A stretch of DNA of 64,000 nucleotides from Neobacillus kokaensis (GTDB lineage: Bacteria; Bacillota; Bacilli; Bacillales; Cytobacillaceae), in assembly GCF_014656545.1 (NCBI RefSeq), contig NZ_BNDS01000009.1, positions 134,428 to 198,427 of the forward strand. Reading direction: 5' to 3'. The notes under the pieces were generated by a model. The model worked only from the letters and a program-made list of their open reading frames with translations. It was not told where the DNA came from and did no database searches. Each line of letters starts with the position of its first letter. The first letter of the stretch is position 1. Position numbers and translations under genes: made by a program. This document shows positions 18,038-27,662 of the stretch, in pieces.

Positions 18038-19831
18038 TTGGGAGCGTGTTATAGTGATTTACTGCAGGTAAAGACTTGGATGACTCCTAGTCCTTTTTGT
18101 GTTTTGGAGGGGGAGACAATTAGGGAAACAGTCGAGAAATTGGAAAAGCTGCGTGTGGATTGTTTGCCGATGATTGATCGGAACAGCAGGTTTATAGGGA
18201 TGATAACGTCACGTAAATTACTCCGCGGTTTTCTGTACGGTATGAAGGAGGATGAATTGGCGAGCAGTATTTTGCTTCAGGACAGTGTAAGGGTTCGTCC
18301 AACTGATTCTATTTTAGATGTTTATTCACTGCCGTTTGACCATTTGCCCGTTATTGACGATAATGGCAGACTTGTGGGAGTTTTAACAAGACGTGATATT
18401 CTTGATGGGTTTTCAAAATATATTCACCAATTGGAGCAAACGCAAAACTCTGCTGAAGCCCTTGAAGCAATCCTTGAGAGTGCCTATGAAGGCATTGCCG
18501 TTGTCGATGAAAATGGAATTCTTCAGGAATTTAATGAAGCCTATTGCCGTTTTATCGGAATTAAAAGGGAGGATGCAATCGGCAGGCATGTAACAGAGGT
18601 AATTGAAAATACTCAGCTCCACGTGACCGTAAAAACCGGCATTCCAGCGCGGGGGGTTCTGCAAACCATACACGGTGAAGATATGGTCGTGCACCGGATA
18701 CCTATTTGGCGGGATGACAGGGTGGTAGGGGCGATTGGCATGCTTATTTTTGAAGGCGTTACCGAGGTTTATAAAATTTATGAAAAATTGTTGGAAAATA
18801 ACCAGAAGAAACACTCAGAAAAAGAACCTTTTTCCGTTAAACAAGAAAGGGACAGCCTGGTAACTCTCGATCAAATTATTGGGACGAGCGAAGAGATTTT
18901 ACACGTCAAACGAATGGCCAGAAAAGCAGCAAGGACGGCTGCTACCGTTTTAATCACGGGCGAAAGCGGAACAGGTAAAGAGATGTTTGCCAAAAGCATT
19001 CACAACTTAAGTCCTTTTTCCAGAGGGCCGTTTATAAGCGTAAATTGCGGTGCAATCCCGGATAATTTATTTGAATCAGAGCTTTTTGGTTATGATGATG
19101 GAGCGTTTACCGGTGCTAAAAAAGGCGGAAAACCAGGTAAGTTTGAATTAGCCAATAACGGTACCTTGTTTTTAGATGAAATTGGAGATTTGCCGCTCAT
19201 TATGCAAACAAAGCTGTTGCGCGTCCTGCAGGAAAAAGAGGTCGAGCGTCTCGGAGGAGTAAAGAAATTTCCCATCAATGTCAGAATCATTGGGGCCACG
19301 AACCGGGACCTGAAGGAGATGGTTGGTAAAGGCCAATTTCGTGAAGATTTATATTACCGTTTAAATATTATTCAGCTAATACTGCCGCCATTAAGAGAAC
19401 GTAAAAAGGATATCCCTGATTTAATCGCTTATTATATGAAGGATATTTGCAGGCGCTATCAGATGCCTGCCAAAAGGTTAACACAAGAGGCAGTTACAGC
19501 ATTTATTGACTACCCTTGGCGGGGGAATATAAGGGAGCTGGTCAATTCGATTGAAAGATTAGTAACTCTTGTCGATGGACCTGTCATAGATTTAAAGCAC
19601 CTATCCATATCATTGAAGAATGCTGCCGAGGAAAAATTAAACCAGCAAATACCGCGGAATTCAACAACTACTTTAATTGAAGAAGCTAAACTGGAAGGAA
19701 ATAAGAAAGAACTTGAAATGATTCTAAAGGCGCTAAAAAATGCTGGCGGGAACAAATCGAAGGCTGCAGAAATCCTTGGAATTCATCGAACGACATTATA
19801 TCAGAAACTTAAAAAACATGAAATTCAGTAG
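18038..19831 (+). CDS. Sigma-54-dependent activator: CBS pair, PAS, AAA+, Fis HTH
   Basis: A 597-residue enhancer-binding protein that would activate sigma-54 promoters. Two CBS domains (about 10-125) probably bind a nucleotide or small ligand; a PAS domain follows (about 135-245). The AAA+ domain has Walker A GESGTGKE (308-315), the sigma-54 contact loop GAFTGA (355-360) and Walker B FLDEIGD. A Fis-type HTH (about 555-597, GGNKSKAAEILGIHRTTLYQ) binds DNA. TTG 18038 follows AAGGAGG. The -24/-12 promoter and palindromic sites just downstream make the alcohol dehydrogenase gene its obvious target. Confidence 0.93.
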   Translation: MGACYSDLLQVKTWMTPSPFCVLEGETIRETVEKLEKLRVDCLPMIDRNSRFIGMITSRKLLRGFLYGMKEDELASSILLQDSVRVRPTDSILDVYSLPFDHLPVIDDNGRLVGVLTRRDILDGFSKYIHQLEQTQNSAEALEAILESAYEGIAVVDENGILQEFNEAYCRFIGIKREDAIGRHVTEVIENTQLHVTVKTGIPARGVLQTIHGEDMVVHRIPIWRDDRVVGAIGMLIFEGVTEVYKIYEKLLENNQKKHSEKEPFSVKQERDSLVTLDQIIGTSEEILHVKRMARKAARTAATVLITGESGTGKEMFAKSIHNLSPFSRGPFISVNCGAIPDNLFESELFGYDDGAFTGAKKGGKPGKFELANNGTLFLDEIGDLPLIMQTKLLRVLQEKEVERLGGVKKFPINVRIIGATNRDLKEMVGKGQFREDLYYRLNIIQLILPPLRERKKDIPDLIAYYMKDICRRYQMPAKRLTQEAVTAFIDYPWRGNIRELVNSIERLVTLVDGPVIDLKHLSISLKNAAEEKLNQQIPRNSTTTLIEEAKLEGNKKELEMILKALKNAGGNKSKAAEILGIHRTTLYQKLKKHEIQ

Positions 19832-19854
19832 AATGACCATCAGTCTGCGCATAG

Positions 19855-19890
19855 TGTAGTTGTTTCACTACATATTTTCTACACTTGTAG
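19855..19890 (+). promoter_or_regulatory. Palindromic upstream activator sites
   Basis: TGTAGT-N6-ACTACA (19855-19872) is followed by CTACACTTGTAG (19879-19890). Both lie 55-90 bp upstream of the -24 element, where enhancer-binding proteins bind. They are the likely sites of the Fis-type activator encoded just upstream. Confidence 0.6.
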
Positions 19891-19944
19891 TGAGTTACCT
19901 ACATTTTTTTTATGATGATAGGTTCATCTTAAAGTAATTCCATT

Positions 19945-19960
19945 TGGCACGCTTCTTGCA
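19945..19960 (+). promoter_or_regulatory. Sigma-54 (-24/-12) promoter
   Basis: TGGCAC-GCTTC-TTGCA matches the sigma-54 consensus exactly, 42 bp before the alcohol dehydrogenase start. Confidence 0.9.
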
Positions 19961-20001
19961 AACAAATACGTAAGAGGTATGAAAAAGGGGTGTAGCTGAT
20001 A

Positions 20002-21195
20002 GTGGAAAATTTCGCTGTGTTTCGAATGCCAAAATCGATATTTTACGGAAGAAACGCGTTTGAAAATGTAGGCAAGGAAGCGGCATCACGAGGAAAGAAA
20101 GCTCTTATTGTAAGTGACAAAATCATGGACAGCCTTGGTTACGTCGAGAATTGCCGGAATCTTTTGCAAAATAGGGGAGTGGAATCTGCAGTTTATCTCG
20201 GAGTTAAATCGGAGCCAACTGACATTTATGTCGCTGAAGCCCTTAATCTTTTTAAAGCAGAAAATTGTGATCTCGTCATTTCGTTGGGAGGTGGCAGTTG
20301 TATCGATACAGCAAAATCCATTGCCGTTGTTGCCACTAATGGAGGTTATGTAGGAGATTATATGGGAGAAAAGAAAATTGCACATATCCCGCCAATCCCT
20401 CATATATCGATTCCAACAACTGCTGGCACTGGTTCGGAAGCAACCGATGCGACCGTAATTACGAATACATCAAATGATGTTAAAATGATGATCAAGCAGC
20501 CCGCATTTATGCCGGATGTCGCGATTGTCGACCCATTATTAACAATCTCTTCGCCAAAAAGTGTGACATCAGCTACCGGAGTGGATGCCTTAAGTCATGC
20601 GATTGAGGCATATCTTTCGAGAAAAGCACATCCTATGAGTGATACATTGGCATTGTCTGCAATGAAACTAATTGTCAATAATTTACTTACAGCTTACAAT
20701 GATGGGGAAAATATCGATGCCCGTGAAGCGATGTCGTTAGGCTCGCTGCAGGCGGGAATGGCTTTTTCCAATGCTTCTGTCTGCCTGGTTCATGGGATGT
20801 CCCGGCCAATTGGCGCCCTGTTTCATGTTCCGCACGGCATTTCCAATGCAATGCTGCTGCCGGCAGTGTTAGAGTTTAGCAAAGATGCCTGTATCGATCG
20901 ATTGGCCGACATCGGAAGGATTTTTGACCAGAAACATAAAACCCTTTCCAATGAAGAAGCAGCTGAAATGGCGGTTATCTCGGTTAAAGAACTATGCCGA
21001 AAATTGAACATTCCTAATCTGAAAGGTTGGGGGATTGACCAAAAGGTATTTGAAAGTGTTCTAGAAAAAATGGCAGTTGATGCTATTGACAGCGGCAGTC
21101 CTGGCAACAATCCACGCATTCCGACCCATAGTGAATTGGTAGAGTTATATCATACTTGCTATCATTATCAGTTTTCAACTCAAACAAAAGTGTAA
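20002..21195 (+). CDS. Iron-containing alcohol dehydrogenase
   Basis: A 397-residue group III alcohol dehydrogenase, NAD(P)-linked, interconverting an alcohol and an aldehyde. Cofactor motifs are ISLGGGSCIDTAKSI and the TAGTGSEATDATV loop; metal ligands lie in GVDALSHAIEAY and in SRPIGALFHVPHGISN. The gene is driven by a sigma-54 promoter and is followed by a CoA-acylating semialdehyde dehydrogenase, which suggests oxidation of a hydroxy acid or diol to a semialdehyde (for example 3-hydroxypropionate-like substrates). GTG 20002 follows AGGGGTG. Specificity cannot be read from sequence. Confidence 0.9.
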   Translation: MENFAVFRMPKSIFYGRNAFENVGKEAASRGKKALIVSDKIMDSLGYVENCRNLLQNRGVESAVYLGVKSEPTDIYVAEALNLFKAENCDLVISLGGGSCIDTAKSIAVVATNGGYVGDYMGEKKIAHIPPIPHISIPTTAGTGSEATDATVITNTSNDVKMMIKQPAFMPDVAIVDPLLTISSPKSVTSATGVDALSHAIEAYLSRKAHPMSDTLALSAMKLIVNNLLTAYNDGENIDAREAMSLGSLQAGMAFSNASVCLVHGMSRPIGALFHVPHGISNAMLLPAVLEFSKDACIDRLADIGRIFDQKHKTLSNEEAAEMAVISVKELCRKLNIPNLKGWGIDQKVFESVLEKMAVDAIDSGSPGNNPRIPTHSELVELYHTCYHYQFSTQTKV

Positions 21196-21405
21196 ATTTG
21201 TAAACTTAGAACTGCCAATACAATGAAGTCTGTGTTAGGTTCCAACGAATTATATTGGGCTATTAAACAATTATATTGTAAGCAATTTGCGGTCAGAAGC
21301 ATAAACGAGCTTCTCGGTCAGTAATGTTTAGTGTAGACTTTCAACAGATGATTTTTAGCGATAATAATATTCTATTTTATAAAACTAGTAGAAAGGGGAA
21401 TTTTC

Positions 21406-22863
21406 ATGACAGCAACAACTACTACAGTATTAAAAAATTTTATTAAAGGGGCGTGGGTGGAGGCAAAGACGGAAAAATTTGAAACCGTTCCGAATCCGGC
21501 TACAGGGGAAGCGCTTGCCCGTGTTCCATTGTCCACCCGCGAAGACCTTGTTAGCGCAGTTCGAGTGGCCAAGGAAGCCTATAAAACCTGGAGCAAAACG
21601 CCGGTGCCAAAGCGGTCGCGAATTCTCTTTAAATATCAGCAATTATTAGTAGAACACTGGGATGAACTGGCAAAGCTGATCACACAAGAAAATGGGAAGA
21701 GCTTTAAAGAGGCCTATGGTGAAGTTCAACGCGGGATTGAATGTGTAGAGTTTGCCGCTGGGGCGCCATCGTTAATGATGGGTCGTCAGCTTCCCGATAT
21801 TGCGACAGATATGGAGTCAGGGATGTACCGCTATCCAGTAGGTGTTGTCGGCGGGATCACGCCATTTAACTTCCCAATGATGGTGCCATGCTGGATGTTC
21901 CCGCTGGCCATTGCCTGTGGAAACACGTTTATTTTAAAACCATCTGAAAGAACACCGATTCTTGCCAACCGATTGGCAGAATTGTTTAAAGAAGCCGGTC
22001 TCCCAGACGGCGTCCTAAATGTTGTTCATGGTGCTCACGATGTTGTAAACGGTTTATTAGAACATAAAGATGTGCAAGCGATTTCTTTTGTTGGTTCCCA
22101 GCCGGTCGCGGAATATATTTATAAAACAGCTGCCGCAAACGGTAAGAGGGTTCAGGCTTTAGCCGGTGCCAAAAATCATACGATTGTAATGCCGGATGCC
22201 GATTTAGAAACAGCTGTGAAAGAAATCATCGGTGCAGCTTACGGTTCTGCTGGTGAAAGATGCATGGCTTGCTCTGTGGTTGTGGCTGTTGGTGATGTGG
22301 CAGAACCGCTGATTCAAAAATTAAATGCCAAAGCAGATGAAATTATTATCGGTAATGGCTTGGATGAGAATGTCTTTTTAGGTCCGGTTATTCGCGAGGA
22401 AAATAAAAAAAGAACAGCCAATTATATTGAAATTGGTGAACAAGAGGGAGCGACATTGATCCGCGACGGCCGAAAAGACCAAGCCTATCATGAAAACGGC
22501 TATTTTATCGGACCAACAATCTTTGACCATGTTCAGCCGTCAATGAGAATTTGGAAGGAAGAGATTTTTGCACCAGTTCTTTCCATCGTTCGTGTTGACA
22601 GTCTTGAAGAGGCAGTTGAGCTGACAAACCAATCTGACTTCGGTAATGGTTCCTGCTTATTTACACAAAGCGGCAGTGCTGTCCGCTATTTCAGAGAAAA
22701 CATAGAAGTCGGCATGCTAGGCGTCAACATCGGTGTCCCAGCCCCAATGGCCTTCTTCCCATTCTCAGGCTGGAAAAACTCCTTCTACGGCGACCTCCAC
22801 GCAAACGGCCCAGACGGAGTAGAATTTTACACAAGACGAAAAATGCTTACGGCACGCTGGTAA
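21406..22863 (+). CDS. mmsA: CoA-acylating (methyl)malonate-semialdehyde dehydrogenase
   Basis: A 485-residue aldehyde dehydrogenase of the MMSDH/IolA type, which converts malonate- or methylmalonate-semialdehyde plus CoA and NAD into acetyl- or propionyl-CoA with loss of CO2. Family hallmarks are [27 protein letters not shown], and the catalytic Cys286 in [10 protein letters not shown]. It lacks the usual Glu of hydrolytic aldehyde dehydrogenases ([12 protein letters not shown] replaces LELGGKSP), which is typical of MMSDH. Downstream of the sigma-54 alcohol dehydrogenase gene but 210 bp apart, so it may have its own promoter. No inositol genes are near. Confidence 0.93.
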   Translation: MTATTTTVLKNFIKGAWVEAKTEKFETVPNPATGEALARVPLSTREDLVSAVRVAKEAYKTWSKTPVPKRSRILFKYQQLLVEHWDELAKLITQENGKSFKEAYGEVQRGIECVEFAAGAPSLMMGRQLPDIATDMESGMYRYPVGVVGGITPFNFPMMVPCWMFPLAIACGNTFILKPSERTPILANRLAELFKEAGLPDGVLNVVHGAHDVVNGLLEHKDVQAISFVGSQPVAEYIYKTAAANGKRVQALAGAKNHTIVMPDADLETAVKEIIGAAYGSAGERCMACSVVVAVGDVAEPLIQKLNAKADEIIIGNGLDENVFLGPVIREENKKRTANYIEIGEQEGATLIRDGRKDQAYHENGYFIGPTIFDHVQPSMRIWKEEIFAPVLSIVRVDSLEEAVELTNQSDFGNGSCLFTQSGSAVRYFRENIEVGMLGVNIGVPAPMAFFPFSGWKNSFYGDLHANGPDGVEFYTRRKMLTARW

Positions 22864-22865
22864 AA

Positions 22866-22918
22866 TGAGGCGCGAGGCCGGTATTTATGCTTATTGCATA
22901 AGTACCGGCCTCATTTTT
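22866..22918 (+). terminator. Strong terminator after mmsA
   Basis: GAGGCCGGTA pairs with TACCGGCCTC around a nested ATGC/GCAT stem, followed by ATTTTTAT. Confidence 0.85.
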
Positions 22919-23073
22919 ATAAACTGGAAGTTAAATTCATAATATTATCACATATTCCTCGGGAATGTTGTCGTTTTTTTATTATAATAAAAGTATAAAG
23001 GAAAACGATTTCAATCCTTACACAAAGCCTTGGTATTTAGTTAAAAACTTCAAAATAGAAAGGGGATTTTGAC

Positions 23074-23259
23074 ATGGACTACCGAGAAGTAAAGAACCAA
23101 TTGGAGGAAACGAAACTTAAATTAATGAAAAAAGCAGAGAATCCCAAACTATCATTAGAAGAGAAAGAGAACATTCAACATTCCATTATTAATTTTGAAT
23201 ATATCATTGAATTAACGGATATGAATCATTATGAACGCGGTTTTGATTATGATAAATAG
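23074..23259 (+). CDS. Small DUF3896-like protein
   Basis: A 61-residue charged helical protein (MDYREVKNQLEETKLKLMKK start, ending NHYERGFDYDK). It resembles the short DUF3896 family of bacilli; no function is known. ATG 23074 follows AAAGGGGA. It stands alone between two terminators. Confidence 0.6.
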   Translation: MDYREVKNQLEETKLKLMKKAENPKLSLEEKENIQHSIINFEYIIELTDMNHYERGFDYDK

Positions 23260-23267
23260 ATAAATTG

Positions 23268-23310
23268 GGGCCAGGGAATCCTTCCATCATGGAGGTGCCT
23301 GGCTTTTTCA
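23268..23310 (+). terminator. Terminator
   Basis: GCCAGG pairs with CCTGGC and CTTCCATC with GATGGAGG-like inner pairing, followed by TTTTTC. Confidence 0.7.
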
Positions 23311-23347
23311 AATCGTTCTAAAATACAAGATAGATTCATATAATCAA

Positions 23348-23400
23348 ACACAGGGGCGGTCTATGTATTGTCAATCCAATACGTGAATCGTCCCCGTGTT
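23348..23400. repeat. REP-like palindrome, family A (variant)
   Basis: ACAGGGGCGGT and GTATTG at the left face CAATAC and ATCGTCCCCGTGT at the right. It is the most divergent full copy. Confidence 0.6.
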
Positions 23401-23426
23401 TTATTTTTTGGCAAGGAGGTGTAGAC

Positions 23427-24647
23427 GTGAAGTATAGTTATCTATCGCACTTGTACTGCCCAAAATGTGACCAAACCTATGGTGTTCAAGAAAGGCATCA
23501 ATTATGTTCGTGCGGTTCACCACTGCTGGTTGCTTATAACCTGGGAGAATTAAAGAATGTATTTCATCGTAATCAATTAAGGGAAAGAAAGCCGGATTTG
23601 TGGCGCTACCATGAGCTGCTTCCTGTCTTTGATGAGAAAAACGTTGTGTCCCTGGGAGAAGGAATGACCCCGATGCTCAAATTAAACGCTCTAGGGGAGA
23701 ACATGGGCATTCAGCAGCTCTATATGAAAGATGAAGGCATGATTCCATCGGGATCCTTTAAATCGCGCGGGGCTGCTGTTGGCGTTTCAAAAGCAAAGGA
23801 GCTGGGGATTGAGCGAATTGCCATGCCTACAAATGGCAATGCCGGAGCGGCATGGTCGTTATATTGTGCCAGGGCAGGAATTCATTCCACAATTGTCATG
23901 CCTGTTGATGCTCCAGAAATAACCAGAAAAGAAGTTATCGCAGCGGGTGCTGATTTGTATCTTGTTGATGGATTAATTGGCGACGCTGGAAAAATTGTTG
24001 GCCAGGCAGTAGCAGAGCATGGTTTTTTTGATGCTTCGACTTTAAAAGAACCTTACCGCATTGAAGGCAAGAAAACAATGGGTCTGGAAATTGCCGAACA
24101 ATTCGATTGGGAGGTTCCAGATGTCATTCTCTACCCAACGGGCGGAGGAGTTGGGTTAATCGGAATTTATAAAGCTTTACGGGAACTGCAGACACTTGGC
24201 TGGATTGATGCAGAAAAAATGCCTAGATTAGTAGCTGTCCAGTCAGAGGGCTGTGCACCAATTGTGAAAGCTTGGGAAGAGGGCAAATCAAATGCCGAAG
24301 CGTGGGAAGATGCTTCAACCATTGCGTTCGGGATTAATGTTGCAAAAGCCTTAGGAGATTTTCTAATTTTGGATGCCATTAAACAAACAAATGGCTGTGC
24401 TGTTGCAGTAAGTGATGAAATGATTTTACAAGAATTAAAAACAGCAGCATGTATGGAAGGGGCTTTCATTTGTCCAGAGGGTGCTGCGGCCTTTGCAGCC
24501 GCCAGACATCTGCATGAGAAGGGCTGGATCAGTACAAATGAGCGGGTTGTCGTTTTAAATACGGGAGCTGGAATTAAATATCCGGATACTATCCAAGTAA
24601 ACGTACCTATTTTAAACCGAGGAGAAAAGATTCATAGACCCGGATAA
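23427..24647 (+). CDS. thrC: Threonine synthase (PLP-dependent)
   Basis: A 406-residue fold-type II PLP enzyme. The N-terminus has a rubredoxin-like zinc knuckle (LYCPKCDQTYG, then LCSCGSPL) and the PLP lysine lies in IPSGSFKSRGAAVG; the phosphate-binding loop is TGGGVGLIGIY. Threonine synthases turn O-phosphohomoserine into threonine. It is not beside hom or thrB but before a dicarboxylate/amino-acid symporter and after mmsA, so it could be a catabolic threonine-synthase-like lyase. GTG 23427 follows AAGGAGGTG. The symporter gene begins 33 bases after the stop. Confidence 0.85.
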   Translation: MKYSYLSHLYCPKCDQTYGVQERHQLCSCGSPLLVAYNLGELKNVFHRNQLRERKPDLWRYHELLPVFDEKNVVSLGEGMTPMLKLNALGENMGIQQLYMKDEGMIPSGSFKSRGAAVGVSKAKELGIERIAMPTNGNAGAAWSLYCARAGIHSTIVMPVDAPEITRKEVIAAGADLYLVDGLIGDAGKIVGQAVAEHGFFDASTLKEPYRIEGKKTMGLEIAEQFDWEVPDVILYPTGGGVGLIGIYKALRELQTLGWIDAEKMPRLVAVQSEGCAPIVKAWEEGKSNAEAWEDASTIAFGINVAKALGDFLILDAIKQTNGCAVAVSDEMILQELKTAACMEGAFICPEGAAAFAAARHLHEKGWISTNERVVVLNTGAGIKYPDTIQVNVPILNRGEKIHRPG

Positions 24648-24680
24648 TCGTATGTACGATTTAAAAAAGGGGGATATCGA

Positions 24681-25883
24681 GTGAAGAAAAATTTGGTGGT
24701 TCAAATTATTGCAGCCTTTATCCTTGCCGTTATCGTGGGAGTTATTTTTGGCGAAAAAGCCTCAGTTGTCCAGCCGCTCGGAGATCTATTTTTAAGACTG
24801 ATTAAATTCATCATCGTGCCATTGATTCTCTCATCGCTTGTGGTTGGCGTAACAAGTGCCGGTGATATCAATCAGCTTGGTCGTTTAGGCGGAAAAACAA
24901 TTTCCTATTACCTGGTTACTACTTTAATCGCTATTATCATTGGTTTACTTGCGGGATATATTTTTCAACCCGGAACTGGAACAGGGCTAACCCTTGATGG
25001 TGCGAAGGTTGAAGCGAAAGAAACAGAGGGCGTTATTGCTACATTATTAAATATTATTCCTACCAATCCAGTCGAAGCGATGACGAATGGGGCTGTACTG
25101 CAAATTATCTTCTTTGCTATTTTCCTTGGTATTGGAATCACAGTTGTCGGTGATAAAGCAAAGCCTGTTCAGCAATTTTTCGAAGGATTTGCAGAAGTTA
25201 TGTATAAAATCACCGCAATGGTCATGGTATTAGTACCAATCGGGGTTTTTGGATTATTAGCGCCAGTTGTTGGAAATTATGGGGCATCTGTCCTGCTGCC
25301 GCTGATGAAGGTCATCATTGCCATGGTTGTCGCTTGTATCGTGCATGTTGGGGTTACTTACACAATAGCTGTTAAGACGTTAGGTAAAATGAGCCCGATT
25401 AAGTTCTTCAAAGGGATTTTCCCTGCCGCCTCGGTTGCTTTTTCTACTTGCAGCAGTTCCGGAACCTTGCCAATTACAATGAAAAACGTTCAAGAAAATC
25501 TTGGGATTTCCAATAAAACGAGCAGCTTTGTATTACCTTTAGGTGCCACTGTTAATATGGATGGCACCGCTATATATCAAGGGATTGCTGTAATGTTTGT
25601 TGCCCAATATTTTGGTATCGATCTAACCTTCTCACAAATTCTTATGGTTGTTTTAGTTGGTACTTTGGCATCGATAGGAGCAGCAGGTGTACCTGGAGCA
25701 GGGCTAGTTATGCTGACAATGACACTTGCTGCCGTTAACCTGCCGCTCGAAGGCATCGCCTTAGTAGCTGGAATCGACCGGATTCTTGATATGTTCCGCA
25801 CCTCCGTCAACGTCATTGGTGACACATCCTGCTGTGTCGTCGTAGAACCAAGAAAGAATGGGGACAGTTCTGCTGTTTCATAG
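24681..25883 (+). CDS. Dicarboxylate/amino acid:cation symporter (DAACS)
   Basis: A 400-residue membrane transporter of the GltP/DctA family with about eight helices and two re-entrant loops. The serine-rich first loop (STCSSSGTLPIT) and the NMDGTAIYQG motif in helix 7 are intact, as is the later GAAGVPGAG loop. It imports aspartate, glutamate, C4-dicarboxylates or a related anion with Na+ or H+. GTG 24681 follows AAAGGGGGAT. It is cotranscribed with thrC and ends at a terminator. Confidence 0.9.
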   Translation: MKKNLVVQIIAAFILAVIVGVIFGEKASVVQPLGDLFLRLIKFIIVPLILSSLVVGVTSAGDINQLGRLGGKTISYYLVTTLIAIIIGLLAGYIFQPGTGTGLTLDGAKVEAKETEGVIATLLNIIPTNPVEAMTNGAVLQIIFFAIFLGIGITVVGDKAKPVQQFFEGFAEVMYKITAMVMVLVPIGVFGLLAPVVGNYGASVLLPLMKVIIAMVVACIVHVGVTYTIAVKTLGKMSPIKFFKGIFPAASVAFSTCSSSGTLPITMKNVQENLGISNKTSSFVLPLGATVNMDGTAIYQGIAVMFVAQYFGIDLTFSQILMVVLVGTLASIGAAGVPGAGLVMLTMTLAAVNLPLEGIALVAGIDRILDMFRTSVNVIGDTSCCVVVEPRKNGDSSAVS

Positions 25884-25899
25884 ATTAGATTCTAACTAT

Positions 25900-25956
25900 A
25901 AAGTCAGCCCTATGGTATCTGTGAAAGATTTACTTTACCAAAGGACTGACTTTTTC
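25900..25956 (+). terminator. Terminator after the symporter gene
   Basis: AAGTCAG pairs with CTGACTT, extended by inner GGTA/TACC pairing, and is followed by TTTTTC. A fragment of the family B repeat (AGTGCCAGACACC) lies just after it at 25963-25976. Confidence 0.75.
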
Positions 25957-26081
25957 TTAGAGTAGTGCCAGACACCAAAAAAGAAGAATTTGTCTAAAAA
26001 TGCTGTCGTAAGTTTTTTTCAAATTTTTACAGCTATTGCTTGATTGCTAGTTTTTAACAATGGTAGAATTGGATTTGGAAT

Positions 26082-26095
26082 TGAAAGCGCTATCA
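26082..26095 (+). promoter_or_regulatory. Catabolite-responsive element (CcpA site)
   Basis: TGAAAGCGCTATCA fits the cre consensus TGWAARCGYTWNCW at every position. It lies 39 bp before the dhaS start codon, so it should repress dhaS when preferred sugars are present. Confidence 0.8.
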
Positions 26096-26133
26096 ATTCC
26101 TTAAAGAGATATTTGTTAAGGGAGGAATAACAT

Positions 26134-27618
26134 TTGAGTCAAGTAACAGTCGGTTTAAAAGAGAAGGTAGAAAAGTTTTTACTAGGAAAAAAGAAACTGT
26201 ACATTGATGGTCAATTTGTTGAAAGTCTCTCTCAAAAAACATTTGATACGTATAACCCGGCAACCGGTGAAGTGCTGTCAGCTGTGTATGAAGCCGGACC
26301 TGAGGACATTGACCGTGCTGTAAAGGCAGCTCGAAAGGCATTTGATGAGGGGCCTTGGTCAAAAATGGGATCTGCCAAACGCAGCCGTCTCATGTATAAA
26401 TTAGCCGATTTAATGGAGGAGCACCAAGCGGAGCTGGCCCAATTAGAAACGCTGGATAACGGAAAGCCGATTCGCGAAACAACCGCTGCGGATGTACCTC
26501 TCGCAATTGAACATATGCGCTACTATGCCGGTTGGTCTACAAAAATTGTTGGACAAACGATACCTGTTAATGGGCCATTCTTTAACTTTACTCGGCATGA
26601 AGCGGTAGGGGTTGTCGGCCAGATTATTCCGTGGAACTTCCCGTTATTAATGGCGATGTGGAAGTTAGGTGCTGCATTGGCGACAGGCTGTACGGTAGTA
26701 TTGAAGCCGGCAGAACAAACACCGTTGTCTGCCTTATACTTAGCTGAATTAATTGAAGAAGCAGGATTCCCCCCTGGGGTCGTCAATATTGTCCCTGGTT
26801 TCGGCGAAACAGCTGGACAGCCGCTGGTGGACCATCCGCTAGTAGATAAAATTGCTTTCACCGGCTCAACTGAAGTCGGAAAGATGATCATGGAAAGAGC
26901 AGCTAAAACATTAAAGCGTGTAACTCTTGAGCTTGGCGGTAAATCACCGAACATCATTCTTCCTGATGCTGATCTGACTCGGGCGATTCCTGGTGCTTTA
27001 AATGGTGTTATGTTTAACCAAGGACAAGTTTGCTGTGCTGGTTCAAGAGTGTTTATCCAGAAAAAGCAATTTGACAACGTGGTATCTGATATGGTCAGCC
27101 ACGCGCAAAAAATCAAGCAAGGTTCTGGATTGAACGCTGATACCCAAATTGGTCCACTAGTTTCAATTGAACAGCAAAACCGCGTTCTTGGCTATATTGA
27201 AAAAGGAATTAACGAAGGTGCCGAATTGTTGGTTGGCGGAGACAAGCCATTTGAACAGGGATATTTTGTCTCACCAACTATTTTTGCCGATGTTCGTGAT
27301 GAAATGACTATTGCGAAAGAGGAAATATTTGGACCGGTTATTTCTGCGCTGCCATATGAAGACCTTGACGAGCTGATTAATCGTGCCAACAATAGTGAAT
27401 ACGGCTTAGCAGCTGGCGTATGGACTCAAGATGTAGCGAAAGCACATTATATTTCAAGCCGCCTTCGTGCTGGAACGGTTTGGGTCAACTGCTACAATGC
27501 CTTTGATGCCGCTTCGCCGTTTGGTGGATATAAACAATCCGGTATCGGCCGTGAAATGGGCTCCTACGCATTAAATAACTATACAGAAGTCAAGAGTGTC
27601 TGGATTTCAATGAAATAA
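26134..27618 (+). CDS. dhaS: NAD-dependent aldehyde dehydrogenase (DhaS type)
   Basis: A 494-residue cytosolic aldehyde dehydrogenase very like Bacillus DhaS in length and sequence. It oxidises aldehydes to acids with NAD. Visible sites: IIPWNFPLLMAMWK (substrate channel), FTGSTEVGK (NAD), the general base Glu in LELGGKSP, and catalytic Cys300 in NQGQVCCAGSR. TTG 26134 follows GGGAGGA. A perfect cre site overlaps the promoter region, predicting carbon catabolite repression. It has its own terminator. Confidence 0.93.
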   Translation: MSQVTVGLKEKVEKFLLGKKKLYIDGQFVESLSQKTFDTYNPATGEVLSAVYEAGPEDIDRAVKAARKAFDEGPWSKMGSAKRSRLMYKLADLMEEHQAELAQLETLDNGKPIRETTAADVPLAIEHMRYYAGWSTKIVGQTIPVNGPFFNFTRHEAVGVVGQIIPWNFPLLMAMWKLGAALATGCTVVLKPAEQTPLSALYLAELIEEAGFPPGVVNIVPGFGETAGQPLVDHPLVDKIAFTGSTEVGKMIMERAAKTLKRVTLELGGKSPNIILPDADLTRAIPGALNGVMFNQGQVCCAGSRVFIQKKQFDNVVSDMVSHAQKIKQGSGLNADTQIGPLVSIEQQNRVLGYIEKGINEGAELLVGGDKPFEQGYFVSPTIFADVRDEMTIAKEEIFGPVISALPYEDLDELINRANNSEYGLAAGVWTQDVAKAHYISSRLRAGTVWVNCYNAFDAASPFGGYKQSGIGREMGSYALNNYTEVKSVWISMK

Positions 27619-27626
27619 AGTTCTGC

Positions 27627-27662
27627 AAAAAAGCTCTTCTCACATGAGAGGAGCTTTTTTAG
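27627..27662. terminator. Terminator after dhaS
   Basis: AAAAAAGCTC pairs with GAGCTTTTTT around an inner CTCACATGAG stem. The truncated MFS gene begins immediately after it. Confidence 0.85.

Noticed and set aside
22996..23013. A second cre site upstream of the DUF3896-like gene (GGAAAACGATTTCA)
   Set aside because: Two mismatches to the consensus at conserved positions; unlike the perfect site before dhaS.
26523..27116. 197-codon minus-strand frame inside dhaS
   Set aside because: Exact antisense of a conserved aldehyde dehydrogenase; composition is that of a shadow frame.
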